Source: Microtetraspora sp. NBRC 13810 (GTDB lineage Bacteria > Actinomycetota > Actinomycetes > Streptosporangiales > Streptosporangiaceae). From it: a stretch of DNA of 64,000 nt. The notes under the pieces are model-generated. The model did not search any database. It saw nothing but the letters and a program-made list of their open reading frames with translations, and was not told the origin of the DNA. The stretch covers positions 186,001-250,000 of the forward strand of contig NZ_BSRQ01000010.1 in assembly GCF_030268685.1 (NCBI RefSeq). Direction: 5' to 3'. This document shows, piece by piece, positions 41,952 to 52,521 of this stretch. The translations under genes and the position numbers were made by a program. Within the stretch, counting starts at the first letter, position 1; every line of letters starts with the position of its first letter.

Positions 41952-43457
41952 TTGAGCGCCACCACCGCCCACAGCGGGCGCGACGATGGGATCCCGGCCG
42001 GCCGCCCCGTCGTGTTCCGCGACGGACTCGTGCTGACCATGGACGACCGGCGCAGCGTGCTGCCCGGCGCCGACGTGCTCGTGGTGGGCGAGCGGATCCG
42101 GGCCGTCGGGCACCGGCTGGAGGTCCCGGAGGGGACGCTGGAGATCGACGCCGGCGACGGCATCGTGATGCCCGGCATGGTGGACACCCACCGGCACCTG
42201 TGGCAGACGGCGATGCGCGGCTACGGCGCCGACTGGACGCTCACCCAGTACTTCGTCTGGTACTACCTGGAGTGGGGCAGGGTCTTCCGGCCGCAGGACA
42301 TCCACGCCGGCAACGTGCTCGGCGCCGTCGAGGCGCTGGACGCGGGGGTGACCACCACCGTGGACTGGTCGCACGGGCTGCGGACGGTCGAGCACGCGGA
42401 CGCGGCGGTGGACGCGCTGGAGGCGGTCCCCGGCCGGTTCGTCCTCGCCTACGGCAACATCCAGCAGGGGCCGTGGGAGTGGTCGGCGACGCCGGAGTTC
42501 CGCGACTTCGTGTCCCGGCGGATGCACGGGGGCGGGGACATGCTCGGCTTCCAGATGGCCTTCGACGTCACCGGCGACCCGGCCTTCCCCGAGCGCGCCG
42601 CCTTCGAGGTGGCCCGCGACCTCGGCGTGCCGGTCACCACGCACGCCGGCGTGTGGGGCGCCACCAACGACGACGGCATCCGGCTGATGTACGACCACGG
42701 CTTCATGACCCCGCAGACCGTGTACGTGCACGCCGCCACCCTCACCGCCGACTCCTACAACCGGATCGCCGCCACCGGCGGATCGGTGTCGGTGTCCACC
42801 GAGAGCGAGCAGAGCGCGGGCCAGGGCTATCCGCCCACCTGGCGGCTGCGCCGGCACGGCATCCCGGTGTCGCTGTCCATGGACACCAGCGTGTGGTGGA
42901 GCGGCGACCTGTTCTCCGCGATGCGCGCCACCCTCGGCGCCGACCGCTCCCGCGAGCACATGGAGGCGCACGCCGGGCAGGGCACGGTCACCCACTGCCA
43001 CCTGCGGGCGGAGGACGTCGTGGAGTGGGCGACCCGCGGCGGCGCCAGGACGCTCGGCCTCGACTCGGCGATCGGCAGCCTCGAACCCGGCAAGAAGGCC
43101 GACGTCGTGCTCATCAAGAACGACCGGTCGCCGGTGATGTTCCCGCTGCTCAACCCCTACGGGCACGTGGCCTTCCAGGCGCAGCGCGGCGACGTGCACA
43201 CCGTCATGGTGGACGGCAGGGTCGTCAAGCACGAGCACCGCCTGCTCGGCGTGGACCTCGCGCGGGCGAGGCGCTCGGTCGAGGAGACCGTGGGCTACCT
43301 GCGGGAGACCCTGGGCGAGGAGGCCTGGGCCAAGGGCATGAACCCGGACGTCCCGGAGACGAAGATCCAGGACAATCCCTACACCTACACCGACTGGGAC
43401 GCCCGCGACGCCCGGTGGAAGGGCGCCCCGCCCTCCCCCGCGCCCGAGGCCGGCTGA
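41952..43457 (+). CDS. Amidohydrolase of the TrzA/AtzA (ATZ/TRZ) family
   Basis: A 501-residue metal-dependent hydrolase. Metal-binding motifs are VDTHRHLWQTAMRG, TTHAGVWG, VHAATL and MDTSVWW, and the family tail is SLEPGKKADVVLI. Such enzymes deaminate or dechlorinate heterocycles and hydrolyse cyclic amidines or guanine-like compounds. A TTG start behind AGGAG gives LSATTAHSG; no suitable ATG or GTG is available, and longer in-frame readings would begin inside the operator. It is divergent from the IclR gene and may act on a precursor that feeds the dioxygenase cluster, which is inference. Confidence 0.85.
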   Translation: MSATTAHSGRDDGIPAGRPVVFRDGLVLTMDDRRSVLPGADVLVVGERIRAVGHRLEVPEGTLEIDAGDGIVMPGMVDTHRHLWQTAMRGYGADWTLTQYFVWYYLEWGRVFRPQDIHAGNVLGAVEALDAGVTTTVDWSHGLRTVEHADAAVDALEAVPGRFVLAYGNIQQGPWEWSATPEFRDFVSRRMHGGGDMLGFQMAFDVTGDPAFPERAAFEVARDLGVPVTTHAGVWGATNDDGIRLMYDHGFMTPQTVYVHAATLTADSYNRIAATGGSVSVSTESEQSAGQGYPPTWRLRRHGIPVSLSMDTSVWWSGDLFSAMRATLGADRSREHMEAHAGQGTVTHCHLRAEDVVEWATRGGARTLGLDSAIGSLEPGKKADVVLIKNDRSPVMFPLLNPYGHVAFQAQRGDVHTVMVDGRVVKHEHRLLGVDLARARRSVEETVGYLRETLGEEAWAKGMNPDVPETKIQDNPYTYTDWDARDARWKGAPPSPAPEAG

Positions 43458-43505
43458 TCCGCCCACGGAGTCCCCGGCGCCGAGCGGGCGGGCGGCCAGG
43501 ACGCT

Positions 43506-43563
43506 CGGGTGGGCGGGCAGGGCGCCGGGTGGGCGGGCGGCCTGCCCGTTCGGGTGGGCGGGC
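43506..43563. repeat. Short GC-rich direct repeats in the amidohydrolase/kdpE intergenic gap
   Basis: CGGGTGGGCGGGC occurs at 43506-43518, 43526-43538 and 43551-43563. Further right, GACGACCGCGGGC-like units recur three times (about 43637-43700), and a small GACCGG/CCGGTC hairpin touches the kdpE stop. The 262-base gap between the converging genes contains no credible gene. Confidence 0.7.
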
Positions 43564-43719
43564 GGCCGGGCCGCCGACGACCGTCAACCGGTGCCGGTCC
43601 TCGGTGTTCCGGCCCGCGGGCACGGGGTGCAGGCGACGACCGCGGGCATGAGGCGGAGGCGACGATCGCGGGCACGGACGCGGGAGACGACCGCGGGCTG
43701 ACGGGACCGGAGGGGCCGG

Positions 43720-44429
<710 letters not shown>

Positions 44430-44433
<4 letters not shown>

Positions 44434-47003
44434 GGCTCCACCACGGCCTGCGAGCGGGCCGAGATCGGCGGTGTCATCGGCAGTGTCAGGATCATCGTGA
44501 GTCCTCCCCCTGGGGTCTCGTCGGGCACCAGCGTGCCGCCCATCGCCTCGGACAGGCCGCGGGAGAGCGCCAGGCCGAGGCCGACGCCCGAGTGGTTGTC
44601 CCGGTCGCCGAGGCGCTGGAAGGGCATGAAGACGCGGTCGTGCGCCTCCGGCGGGATGCCCGGTCCCCGGTCGATGACCCGGATCTCCACGTTGTCGCCG
44701 TGCCAGCTCGCGGTGACCAGGACCGTCCTGTCCGGCGGGTTGTAGCGGACGGCGTTGGACATCAGGTTGACCAGCACCCGTTCCAGCAGGGCCGGGTCGG
44801 CGACCACCTCCGGCAGATCCACCGGAACGTCGCCCTCGATCCGGTCACTGGCGTGGCCGAGGTCGTCGATCGCCCGGGGCAGGATCTCCTCCAGGCCCAC
44901 CGGCTGGAGGGACAGGCCGAGCACCCCGGCCTGGAGGCGGCTCATGTCCAGCAGGTTCACGACCAGCCGGTCCAGCCTGGCCAGCGACTCCTCGGCGGTG
45001 GCCAGCAGTTCGGCGCGGTCGGACGGGGACCAGGTGATGTCGGTGTTGCGCAGGCTCTCCACCGCGGCCTTGGCCGAGGCGAGCGGCGTGCGCAGGTCGT
45101 GGCTGACGGCGGCGAGCAGCGCGGTGCGCATCCTGTCCGCCCGGGCCAGCGGCTTGGCCTGCTCGGCCTCCTCCTCCAGCCGCTCCTGCCGCAGGGCCAC
45201 GGCGGTCTCGGCGGCGAACGCCTCCAGCACCCGCCGGTCGGCGGCGTCCAGCAGCCGGCCGCGCGCCGCGAGCACGAGGTTGTCGTCGATGACCACGTCG
45301 GTGTCGGCCACGGCGGGGCAGGTGCACGGGGAGCCGCCGGAGGTGGCGACGATCCGCCACGCCTCCGGGTCCGACAGGTCGGCGGGCCCCTGCCCGCTCT
45401 CCGGCCGCCGCTCCAGCAGTGTGACCGAGCCGAGCCCGAAGGTCTCGGAGATCCGGGCCAGGAGCGAGGGCACCGCGGCCTCGCCGCGCAGCACGTGCCC
45501 GGCCAGGGTGGACAGCAGCTCGGCGTCCGCCCCCGCCTGCGCCGCCTCCCTGGTACGGCGGGCCGCGAGGTCCACGATGGCGCTCACCGCGGCGGCGACC
45601 ACGACGAAGACCGTCAGGGCGAAGAAGTTCTCCGGGTCGGAGATGGTGAACTCGTTGATAGGCGGCGTGAAGAAGTAGTTGAGCAGCAGGGAGCCGCCGA
45701 CCGCCGCGGTGATCGCCGGCCACATGCCACCGGCGAGCGCCACCACGACCACCATGACCAGGAAGAACAGGATCTCGCTCGGCAGCGAGAGCACGTCGCG
45801 GAACGGGACCAGCGCGGCGGTCAGCAGCGGCACCCCGGCGAGGGCGACGGCCCAGCCCGACAGCCGGCGGGTCCGGGTCAGCGCGGCGCGGGAACGGGCC
45901 GGCCTGCGCCCCTTCCTGACCCCCTCGTGGGTGATCATGTGCACGTCGATCGAGCCGGACAGCGCCGTGGCCTCCACCCCCACTCCGCGGGCGAAGACCT
46001 GGGCGAACCTGCCGCGCCGGGAGGCGCCGAGCACGAGTTGGGTGGCGTTGACGCCGCGGGCGAAGTCGAGCAGCGCCCGCGGCACGTCGTCGCCGACGAC
46101 CTGGTGGTAGGTGCCGCCCATGTTCTCCACCAGTCCCCGTTGCCGGGTCAGGTTGGCCGGGTCGCCGCCGGTCAGGCCGTCGGCCCTGGTCACGTGGACG
46201 GCGAGCAGGTCGGCGCCCTTGCTGCGGGCCGCGATCCTGGCGGCCCGCCGTACCAGGGTGTCGCCCTCCGGGCCGCCGGTGAGGGCGACCACCACCCGCT
46301 CGCGGGCCTCCCAGGTGGTGGCGATGCCGTGTTCGGCGCGGTAGCGGTCGAGCTGGTCGTCCACCTTGCCGGCGACCCAGAGCAGGGCCAGCTCGCGCAG
46401 CGCGGTGAGGTTGCCGATCCGGAAGTAGTTCGACAGCGCGGCGTCCACCTTCTCCGGCAGGTAGACGTTGCCGTGCGCCATCCGGCGGCGCAGCGCCTCC
46501 GGGGACATGTCCACCAGCTCGACCTGGTCGGCCCGCCGTACCACCTCGTCGGGCACGGTCTCCCGCTGCGGGATGCCGGTGATCTCCTGCACGACGTCGT
46601 TGACCGACTCCAGGTGCTGGATGTTGACCGTGGAGATCACGTCGATCCCGGCGTCGATGACGTCCTGGATGTCCTGCCAGCGCTTGACGTTCTTCGAGCC
46701 GGGCACGTTGGTGTGCGCCAGTTCGTCGATCAGCACGACCTTCGGCCGGCGGGCGACGACGGCGTCCACGTCGAGTTCGGTGAACGTGGCTCCCCGGTGG
46801 AGCAGCTTCCTGCGGGGGACCACCTCCATGCCGTCGAGCAGTTCGGCGGTGCGGGCCCGGTCGTGGGTCTCGACGAGACCCACGACCACGTCCCTGCCGC
46901 GCTCCAGCGCCCTGCGCCCCTCGCTGAGCATCGCGTAGGTCTTCCCGACGCCCGGGGCCGCGCCCAGGTAGACCCTCAGCCGCCCGCGCGGCACGGCGAC
47001 CAC
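44430..47003 (-). CDS. kdpD: KdpD, osmosensitive potassium-channel sensor kinase
   Basis: An 857-residue KdpD. The N-terminal KdpD domain has Walker A GAAPGVGKTY (about 13-22) and IDELAHTNVPG, followed by a universal-stress-protein-like domain, four closely spaced membrane helices (about 395-490), a GAF-like region, the phospho-acceptor box AVSHDLRTP, and the ATPase domain (NLMSNAVRYNP, DRGPGIP, GVGLGLALSRGL). A GTG that shares its G with the kdpC stop (TAGTG) was taken as start because it gives the expected short lead before GRLRVYLG. Its stop overlaps kdpE. Confidence 0.95.
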
Positions 47004-47872
47004 TACTCCTTGTCGAGGGCCAGGTTGAGCTGCAGCACGTTCACCGCGGGGGCGCCCATGAAGCCGAGCGCGCGGCCCGTGGTGTTCTGCCGGATGAGCG
47101 CCTGGACCCGGTCCGGCCGCAGGCCGCGTTCCCTGGCCACGCGGGGCGCCTGAAGCTCGGCGTAGGCGACGGAGATGTCCGGGTCGAGCCCCGAGCCGCT
47201 CGCGGTGACCGCGTCGGCGGGCACCCTGACGCCGGTCACCTCGCCCCGGACCGGGACGGTACGGCCGGCCGAGTAGTCCTCGCCGGGCCTGCCGCACTCC
47301 ACCTTGACGCCCCGGTACTCGGCGACGAAGGGGGCCGCGGGGCACGCCTGGTTGACGCTGACCACCCGGGTCGGCGTGCCGGCGAAGGGAAAGACCTTGA
47401 GCACCGCGCCCACGCCGTCCGGCGTGCAGTACGGCCGGGCGCCGCTGACGCCCTCCCGTTCGCCGATCTCCCTGGACCTGGCGCAGACCTGGGTGAGCAG
47501 CGACCGCCTGCCCTCCCTGGCCGCCTTGTCCGCGCCGGCCGGGTTGGGCAGCACGTCCACGACGTCCTCGGGGCCGAGGTTACTGGCCGCGGTGGACTGC
47601 ATGTCGTAGCCGTCTCCGGCCGCCGAGGGGCGGCTCTGGAAGTAGGCCGGGACGGCGGCGCCGTCCTTGGCGGTGAAGTTCTGGCCGACGATCGCGCTGC
47701 CGACGTCCCTGCCGTCCTTCTGGACGATCGAGCCGTTGGCGTCGCCGTGGAACAGCGCCTGGCCGATCCCGGTCACCGCCAGCGGGTAGACGGCGCCGGT
47801 GACCAGGGTGAGGACGATGACCGCGCGGATCGCGGCGAGGTGCCGGCGGAGCCAGCCTGGCAGGCGTTCCAT
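47003..47872 (-). CDS. kdpC: KdpC with a large cysteine-containing insertion
   Basis: A 289-residue KdpC, clearly longer than the roughly 190 residues of E. coli KdpC. The membrane anchor (about 15-37) and flanking blocks QNFTAKDGAAVPAYFQSRPSAAG and SGSGLDPDISVAYAELQAPR are canonical. Between them, at about residues 112-215, is an insertion containing four cysteines (SLLTQVCARS, RPYCTPDG, NQACPAAP, KVECGRPG). KdpC sits mostly outside the membrane, so the extra cysteines might form disulfides. KdpC increases potassium binding in the KdpFABC pump. It follows kdpB directly. Confidence 0.93.
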   Translation of the reverse strand: MERLPGWLRRHLAAIRAVIVLTLVTGAVYPLAVTGIGQALFHGDANGSIVQKDGRDVGSAIVGQNFTAKDGAAVPAYFQSRPSAAGDGYDMQSTAASNLGPEDVVDVLPNPAGADKAAREGRRSLLTQVCARSREIGEREGVSGARPYCTPDGVGAVLKVFPFAGTPTRVVSVNQACPAAPFVAEYRGVKVECGRPGEDYSAGRTVPVRGEVTGVRVPADAVTASGSGLDPDISVAYAELQAPRVARERGLRPDRVQALIRQNTTGRALGFMGAPAVNVLQLNLALDKE

Positions 47873-50053
47873 TTATGACATCCCCGGAAGGAACTGGATG
47901 AGCAGGTCGATCACCTTGATGCCGATGAACGGGGCGATGATCCCGCCCAGGCCGTAGATGTAGAGGTTGCGGCTGAGGAGCTTGGAGGCGCTCGACGGCC
48001 GGTAGCGGACCCCGCGCAGGGCCAGCGGGATCAGGACGACGATGACCACGGCGTTGAAGACGACCGCGGCCAGGATCGCCGACTGCGGGCTGGTCAGGCG
48101 CATGATGTTCAGCGTGTCCAGACCGGGGTAGACCGCCGCGAACATCGCCGGGATGATCGCGAAGTACTTCGCGATGTCGTTGGCGATGGAGAAGGTGGTC
48201 AGCGCGCCGCGGGTGATGAGGAGCTGCTTGCCGATCTCGACGATCTCGATGAGCTTGGTCGGGTTGGAGTCGAGGTCGACCATGTTGCCGGCCTCCTTGG
48301 CGGCACTGGTCCCGGTGTTCATGGCCACGCCGACGTCGGACTGCGCGAGGGCGGGGGCGTCGTTGGTGCCGTCGCCGGTCATGGCGACCAGCCGGCCGCC
48401 TTCCTGCTCCTTCCTGATCAGGGCGAGCTTGTCCTCGGGGGTGGCCTCGGCCAGGAAGTCGTCGACGCCGGCCTCCTCCGCGATCGCCCTGGCGGTGAGC
48501 GGGTTGTCCCCGGTGATCATGACGGTCCTGATGCCCATCCGGCGCATCTCGTCGAACCGCTCGCGCATGCCCTGCTTGACGACGTCCTTGAGGTGGATGA
48601 CGCCGAGCACGCGGGCCTTGCCGCCGCTGATCTCGCCGACGACGAGCGGGGTGCCGCCGGAGGCGGAGACGCCGTCCACGATGTGGCCGACCTCCTCGGT
48701 GGCGTGCCCGCCGTTCTCCCGCACCCACTTCATGACGGCGGTGGCCGCGCCCTTGCGCACCAGGCGGGCGCCGGCGCCTGGCGTGCCCGGGTCCGGGGCG
48801 AGGTCCACGCCGGACATCCGGGTCTGTGCGGTGAACTGCACCCATTCGGCGTGCGCCAGCTCGCCCGGCTGCCTTTCGCGCAGGCCGTACCACTGCTTGG
48901 CGTAGACCACGATCGACCGGCCCTCGGGGGTCTCGTCGGCCAGGCTGGCCAGTTGCGCCGCGGCGGCGAGTTCGTCGGCGCCCACCCCGGTGGCGGGGAC
49001 GAACTCCGACGCCTGCCGGTTGCCCAGCGTGATGGTGCCCGTCTTGTCCAGCAGCAGGGTGCTGACGTCGCCCGCGGCCTCGACCGCGCGCCCGCTCATC
49101 GCGAGCACGTTGCGCTGTACCAGCCGGTCCATGCCGGCGATGCCGATCGCGGACAGCAGCGCGCCGATCGTGGTCGGGATCAGGCAGACCAGCAGCGAGA
49201 CCAGCACGATGCCGCTGACGCCGTCGGCGGTCAGCGCCAGTGAGTCGGGTACGCCCGGGTTCTGCGCCTTGGAGTAGATCGCCAGCGGCTGCATGGCCAG
49301 GGTGGTGACCAGGAAGATGACCGTCAGCGCGGCCAGCAGGATGTTCAGCGCGATCTCGTTCGGCGTCTTCTGCCGGGACGCGCCCTCGACCAGGGCGATC
49401 ATCCGGTCGATGAAGCTCTCGCCGGGCTTCTGGGTGATCTGGACGACGATCCGGTCGCTCAGCACCTTGGTGCCGCCGGTGACCGCCGACCGGTCGCCGC
49501 CGGACTCGCGGATCACCGGCGCGGACTCGCCGGTGATCGCCGACTCGTCCACGCTGGCGATGCCCTCGACGACGTCGCCGTCTCCGGGGATGGTCTCGCC
49601 CGCCTCGACGACGACGAAGTCACCCTGCCGCAGTTCGCCGGCGCCGACGGTGTCCCAGCCGACGGTGTCCCACTGGCCGGGGGCCGACCGGTTCTTCAGC
49701 CGCCGGGCCGTGGTGTCGCGTTTGGCGGCGCGCAGCGTGGCGGCCTGCGCCTTGCCGCGCCCCTCGGCGACGGCCTCGGCCAGGTTGGCGAAGACCACCG
49801 TCAGCCACAGCCACCCGACGATGGCCCAGGCGAAGAAGGAGGGATCCAGGACGGCGAGGACGGTGGTGAAGACCGCGCCGATCTCGACGATGAACATGAC
49901 CGGGTTGCGCCACAGCGTGCCCGGGTTCAGCTTCTTGACGGCGCCGGGCAGCGAGGTGAGGAGCTGCCTGGGGTCGAGCAGCCCGCCGCCGATCCTGCCG
50001 TGGTCCCGCGCCGGGTTCGCGCGGCCCGGGGCTTCGAGCACTGGGGTGGACAT
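47873..50053 (-). CDS. kdpB: KdpB, ATPase subunit of the potassium pump
   Basis: A 726-residue P-type ATPase. Landmarks are the actuator-domain TGES (in [10 protein letters not shown]), the phosphorylated Asp in [13 protein letters not shown], and the hinge [16 protein letters not shown]. An N-terminal, proline-rich leader of about 30 residues precedes the first helix. KdpB hydrolyses ATP to drive K+ uptake through KdpA. The start codon overlaps the kdpA stop (TGATG). Length and motifs are those of functional KdpB. Confidence 0.97.
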   Translation of the reverse strand: MSTPVLEAPGRANPARDHGRIGGGLLDPRQLLTSLPGAVKKLNPGTLWRNPVMFIVEIGAVFTTVLAVLDPSFFAWAIVGWLWLTVVFANLAEAVAEGRGKAQAATLRAAKRDTTARRLKNRSAPGQWDTVGWDTVGAGELRQGDFVVVEAGETIPGDGDVVEGIASVDESAITGESAPVIRESGGDRSAVTGGTKVLSDRIVVQITQKPGESFIDRMIALVEGASRQKTPNEIALNILLAALTVIFLVTTLAMQPLAIYSKAQNPGVPDSLALTADGVSGIVLVSLLVCLIPTTIGALLSAIGIAGMDRLVQRNVLAMSGRAVEAAGDVSTLLLDKTGTITLGNRQASEFVPATGVGADELAAAAQLASLADETPEGRSIVVYAKQWYGLRERQPGELAHAEWVQFTAQTRMSGVDLAPDPGTPGAGARLVRKGAATAVMKWVRENGGHATEEVGHIVDGVSASGGTPLVVGEISGGKARVLGVIHLKDVVKQGMRERFDEMRRMGIRTVMITGDNPLTARAIAEEAGVDDFLAEATPEDKLALIRKEQEGGRLVAMTGDGTNDAPALAQSDVGVAMNTGTSAAKEAGNMVDLDSNPTKLIEIVEIGKQLLITRGALTTFSIANDIAKYFAIIPAMFAAVYPGLDTLNIMRLTSPQSAILAAVVFNAVVIVVLIPLALRGVRYRPSSASKLLSRNLYIYGLGGIIAPFIGIKVIDLLIQFLPGMS

Positions 50054-51714
50054 CAGTGGATTCCTTCCGCGAGCGGTCCCAGCGCGAGAGCGGGGAGGAA
50101 GGTCAGCGCGACGACGATGACCGTCACGCCCACGACCATGCCGACGAACTGCGGCCGGTGGGTCGGCAGCGTGCCGGCGGACTCGGGAACCGGCGCCTGC
50201 CCGGCCAGCGAGCCGGCCAGCGCGAGCACGAAGATGATCGGCAGGAACCGGCCGAAGATCATGCACAGTCCCAGCGCCACGTCGTACCAGGGCGTGTTGA
50301 CGGTGACGCCGGCGAACGCCGAGCCGTTGTTGTTGGAGGCGCTGGTGAAGGCGTAGAGGATCTCCGACAGGCCGTGCGGGCCGGTGTTCAGCATGGCCGC
50401 CAGGCCCGCCCGGTTGCCCATCGCCACGGCCGTGCCCACGAGCACCAGGACCGGCGTGACCAGGAAGTACATCGAGGCCAGCTTGATCTCACGGGCGCCG
50501 ATCTTCTTGCCGACGTACTCGGGCGTGCGGCCGACCATGAGCCCGGCCACGAAGACGGTGATCACGGCGAGGACCAGCATGCCGTACAGGCCGGCTCCGA
50601 CGCCGCCCGGCGCGACCTCGCCCAGCATCATGTTGAACATCGTCATCATGCCGCCGAGCGGGGTGTAGGAGTCGTGGAAGGAGTTGACCGCGCCGGTCGA
50701 GGTGAGCGTGGTGGCGGCGGCGAACGTCGCCGAGTTGGACACCCCGAACCTGACGTCCTTGCCCTCCATGGCCGCGCCGACGGCCTGCGGGACGGTGGCG
50801 TCGCCGGACAGCTCGAAGACATTGGTCAGGACGACGCCGGCCAGGGCGAGGATCGCCATCACGGAGACGATCGCGTACCCCTGCCGGAGCTGGCCGACCA
50901 TCCTGCCGAAGGTGCGCGGCAGCGCGAACGGGATCAGCAGGATCAGGAAGATCTCCACCCAGTTGGTCCAGGAGGTGGCGTTCTCGAACGGGTGCGCCGA
51001 GTTGGTGTTGTAGAAGCCGCCGCCGTTGGTGCCGAGTTCCTTGATGGCCTCCTGGCTGGCCACCGGGCCGCCGGTGATGTGCTGGACGCCGCCGGTGAGG
51101 GTGGTCACCGTGTGCGGGGCGGAGAAATTCTGGACCACTCCGCCGGCGATCAGGACGATGGCGCCGGCGAAGGCGATCGGCAGCAGGATGCGCAGCGTGC
51201 CGCGCACCAGGTCCACCCAGAAGTTGCCGATCGTCTCGGACTTCTTCCTGGCGAAGCCGCGCACCAGCGCGATGGCGACGGCCATGCCGACCGCGGCGGA
51301 GACGAAGTTCTGCACCGCGAGGCCGGCCATCTGCACCAGGTGGCCCATGGTGGACTCGCCCGAGTACGCCTGCCAGTTGGTGTTGGTCACGAAGCTGACC
51401 GCGGTGTTCCACGCGAGGTGGCCGGTGACCGGCGGGAAGCCGAGGCTCAGGAACAGCTTGTCCTGCAACCGCTGGAGGCCGTACAGGAAGAGCAGCGACA
51501 TGACCGAGAACGCGAGCAGGCTGCGGGCGTAGACGCCCCACTTCTGCTCGGCCTCGGGGCGCACGCCGAGAAGGCGGTAGACGACGCGCTCGACCGCGCT
51601 GTGCCTGACCCCGGAGTACACCCGGTACATGTGGTCACCGAGCGGTTTGTGGGTCAGCACCAGCGCGACGACGAGCGACGCGATGAAGAGGATTCCGGCC
51701 GTGTTGTCGCTCAT
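50053..51714 (-). CDS. kdpA: KdpA, potassium-translocating subunit
   Basis: A 553-residue channel-like membrane protein with about ten helices, related to Trk/Ktr potassium transporters. The four selectivity-filter segments can be seen as [35 protein letters not shown] and ASNNNGSAF. The gene begins directly after the kdpF stop and overlaps kdpB. It forms the ion path of the high-affinity KdpFABC pump. Confidence 0.97.
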   Translation of the reverse strand: MSDNTAGILFIASLVVALVLTHKPLGDHMYRVYSGVRHSAVERVVYRLLGVRPEAEQKWGVYARSLLAFSVMSLLFLYGLQRLQDKLFLSLGFPPVTGHLAWNTAVSFVTNTNWQAYSGESTMGHLVQMAGLAVQNFVSAAVGMAVAIALVRGFARKKSETIGNFWVDLVRGTLRILLPIAFAGAIVLIAGGVVQNFSAPHTVTTLTGGVQHITGGPVASQEAIKELGTNGGGFYNTNSAHPFENATSWTNWVEIFLILLIPFALPRTFGRMVGQLRQGYAIVSVMAILALAGVVLTNVFELSGDATVPQAVGAAMEGKDVRFGVSNSATFAAATTLTSTGAVNSFHDSYTPLGGMMTMFNMMLGEVAPGGVGAGLYGMLVLAVITVFVAGLMVGRTPEYVGKKIGAREIKLASMYFLVTPVLVLVGTAVAMGNRAGLAAMLNTGPHGLSEILYAFTSASNNNGSAFAGVTVNTPWYDVALGLCMIFGRFLPIIFVLALAGSLAGQAPVPESAGTLPTHRPQFVGMVVGVTVIVVALTFLPALALGPLAEGIH

Positions 51715-51804
51715 TCAGAATCGCTCCGGGAAGAGCAGCGCCGCGACCATGAAGATCACCAAGCCGACGGTCACCGCCAGACCGGTGGCGTTGATCGCGC
51801 TCAC
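51715..51804 (-). CDS. kdpF: KdpF, small stabilising subunit
   Basis: A 29-residue single-helix membrane peptide (SAINATGLAVTVGLVIFMVA, then ALLFPERF) with the typical KdpF ending LFPERF, which stabilises the KdpABC complex. It starts at a GTG that overlaps the TGA of a further 27-residue peptide and ends immediately before the kdpA ATG. Confidence 0.9.
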   Translation of the reverse strand: MSAINATGLAVTVGLVIFMVAALLFPERF

Positions 51805-51884
51805 AGGCGCTCCACCGCCCGCACCACAAGCCCGAAGATCACGAAGATCGCGATCGTCAGGACGACGAAGATGACGTCGGCCAT
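51801..51884 (-). CDS. 27-residue membrane peptide ahead of kdpF
   Basis: A complete small frame beginning MADVIFVVLTIAIFVIFGLV and ending VRAVERL, with a GAGGAG ribosome site ahead of its ATG. It is a single hydrophobic helix with a short basic end, like KdpF but distinct. Its TGA overlaps the kdpF GTG, so it is the first cistron of the kdp operon. Similar unannotated peptides occur in front of kdp genes in other actinomycetes as far as I recall. It could be a second small subunit or a regulator of the pump. Confidence 0.7.
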   Translation of the reverse strand: MADVIFVVLTIAIFVIFGLVVRAVERL

Positions 51885-52067
51885 CCCCACTCCTCATATC
51901 CGGACAGATGTCATTCGCGTGCCCAAGACGGGCAGCAACAAGACCAGCAAAGCCGGAGATCGAGGAGTTTTTGTCACTCTTGACGGGTTTCATACGAACT
52001 CCCGCTCAGAATTGACGTGATCCGTACGCGGTCGCGCGAAGCGGCCGGACACCGCCGGGAAACGCGT
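51885..52067 (-). promoter_or_regulatory. kdp operon leader/promoter region
   Basis: This stretch of about 180 bases precedes the first kdp cistron and follows the terminator of the aconitase X operon. The part next to the kdp genes (51900-52010) is markedly AT-richer and includes a TGCCC-GTCTT-GGGCA inverted repeat (about 51921-51935) and a CGGAC-N4-GTC half-matching repeat. A KdpE-binding site and promoter should be here, but I cannot identify convincing -35/-10 boxes. No confident riboswitch pattern was recognised. Confidence 0.45.
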
Positions 52068-52096
52068 CGCGCCCCGGCCGACGGGGCCGGGGCGCG
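52068..52096 (-). terminator. Perfect 12-bp hairpin after the aconitase X operon
   Basis: Arms CGCGCCCCGGCC (52068-52079) and GGCCGGGGCGCG (52085-52096) pair perfectly around a five-base loop, about 15 bases beyond the TAG of the small aconitase X subunit in the direction of transcription. It separates this operon from the kdp genes, which are read in the same direction. No T-tract. Confidence 0.75.
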
Positions 52097-52110
52097 AGGG
52101 CGTGCGCGGT

Positions 52111-52521
52111 CTAACGCGAGGTGACGGTGACGACGCCGCTGTCGGCGTCCACGACGACCCAGTCGCCGGTGCGGATCGCCTCGACCGGATCCCGGTCCAG
52201 CTCGGAGACGGCGGGGACCCGGGTGACCACCGCGCCCAGCGCCGACTTCGTGGACAGCGTGGTGAACACCATGGCGAGCGGCGCGGTGCCGAGCAGCCGG
52301 GTGCTCTGGAAGAACCCCGACCAGCCCGACGAGCCCTTGGCGCCGGGGAAGACGAGCACCTTCCCGGTGAAGCAGACGCCGAACAGCTCGTGCCTGCGTT
52401 CGATCACGGTGCCGGTGGCCGGGTCGATGCCGCCCCAGCCGGAGATGGTCTCCCTGGAGACCAGGGCCTCCCCCTCGGCGCGGCCGGGCACGATGCCGCG
52501 GCCGCGGAGTTCGAAGGTCAT
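52111..52521 (-). CDS. Aconitase X small (swivel) subunit, DUF126
   Basis: A 136-residue protein of the DUF126/aconitase X swivel-domain family. The catalytic-serine loop is visible as FPGAKGSSGWSGFFQ, and the N-terminal strand region GRGIVPGRAEGEALVS is typical. It completes the active site formed by the large subunit. Characterised bacterial two-subunit aconitase X enzymes dehydrate cis-3-hydroxy-L-proline; an archaeal form acts on mevalonate phosphate. The start overlaps the large-subunit stop by four bases. Last gene of the operon. Confidence 0.9.
   Translation of the reverse strand: MTFELRGRGIVPGRAEGEALVSRETISGWGGIDPATGTVIERRHELFGVCFTGKVLVFPGAKGSSGWSGFFQSTRLLGTAPLAMVFTTLSTKSALGAVVTRVPAVSELDRDPVEAIRTGDWVVVDADSGVVTVTSR

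Noticed and set aside
51885-52020. Possible c-di-AMP (ydaO) riboswitch before kdp
   Set aside because: I could not recognise the conserved loops of that class; left as undefined leader.
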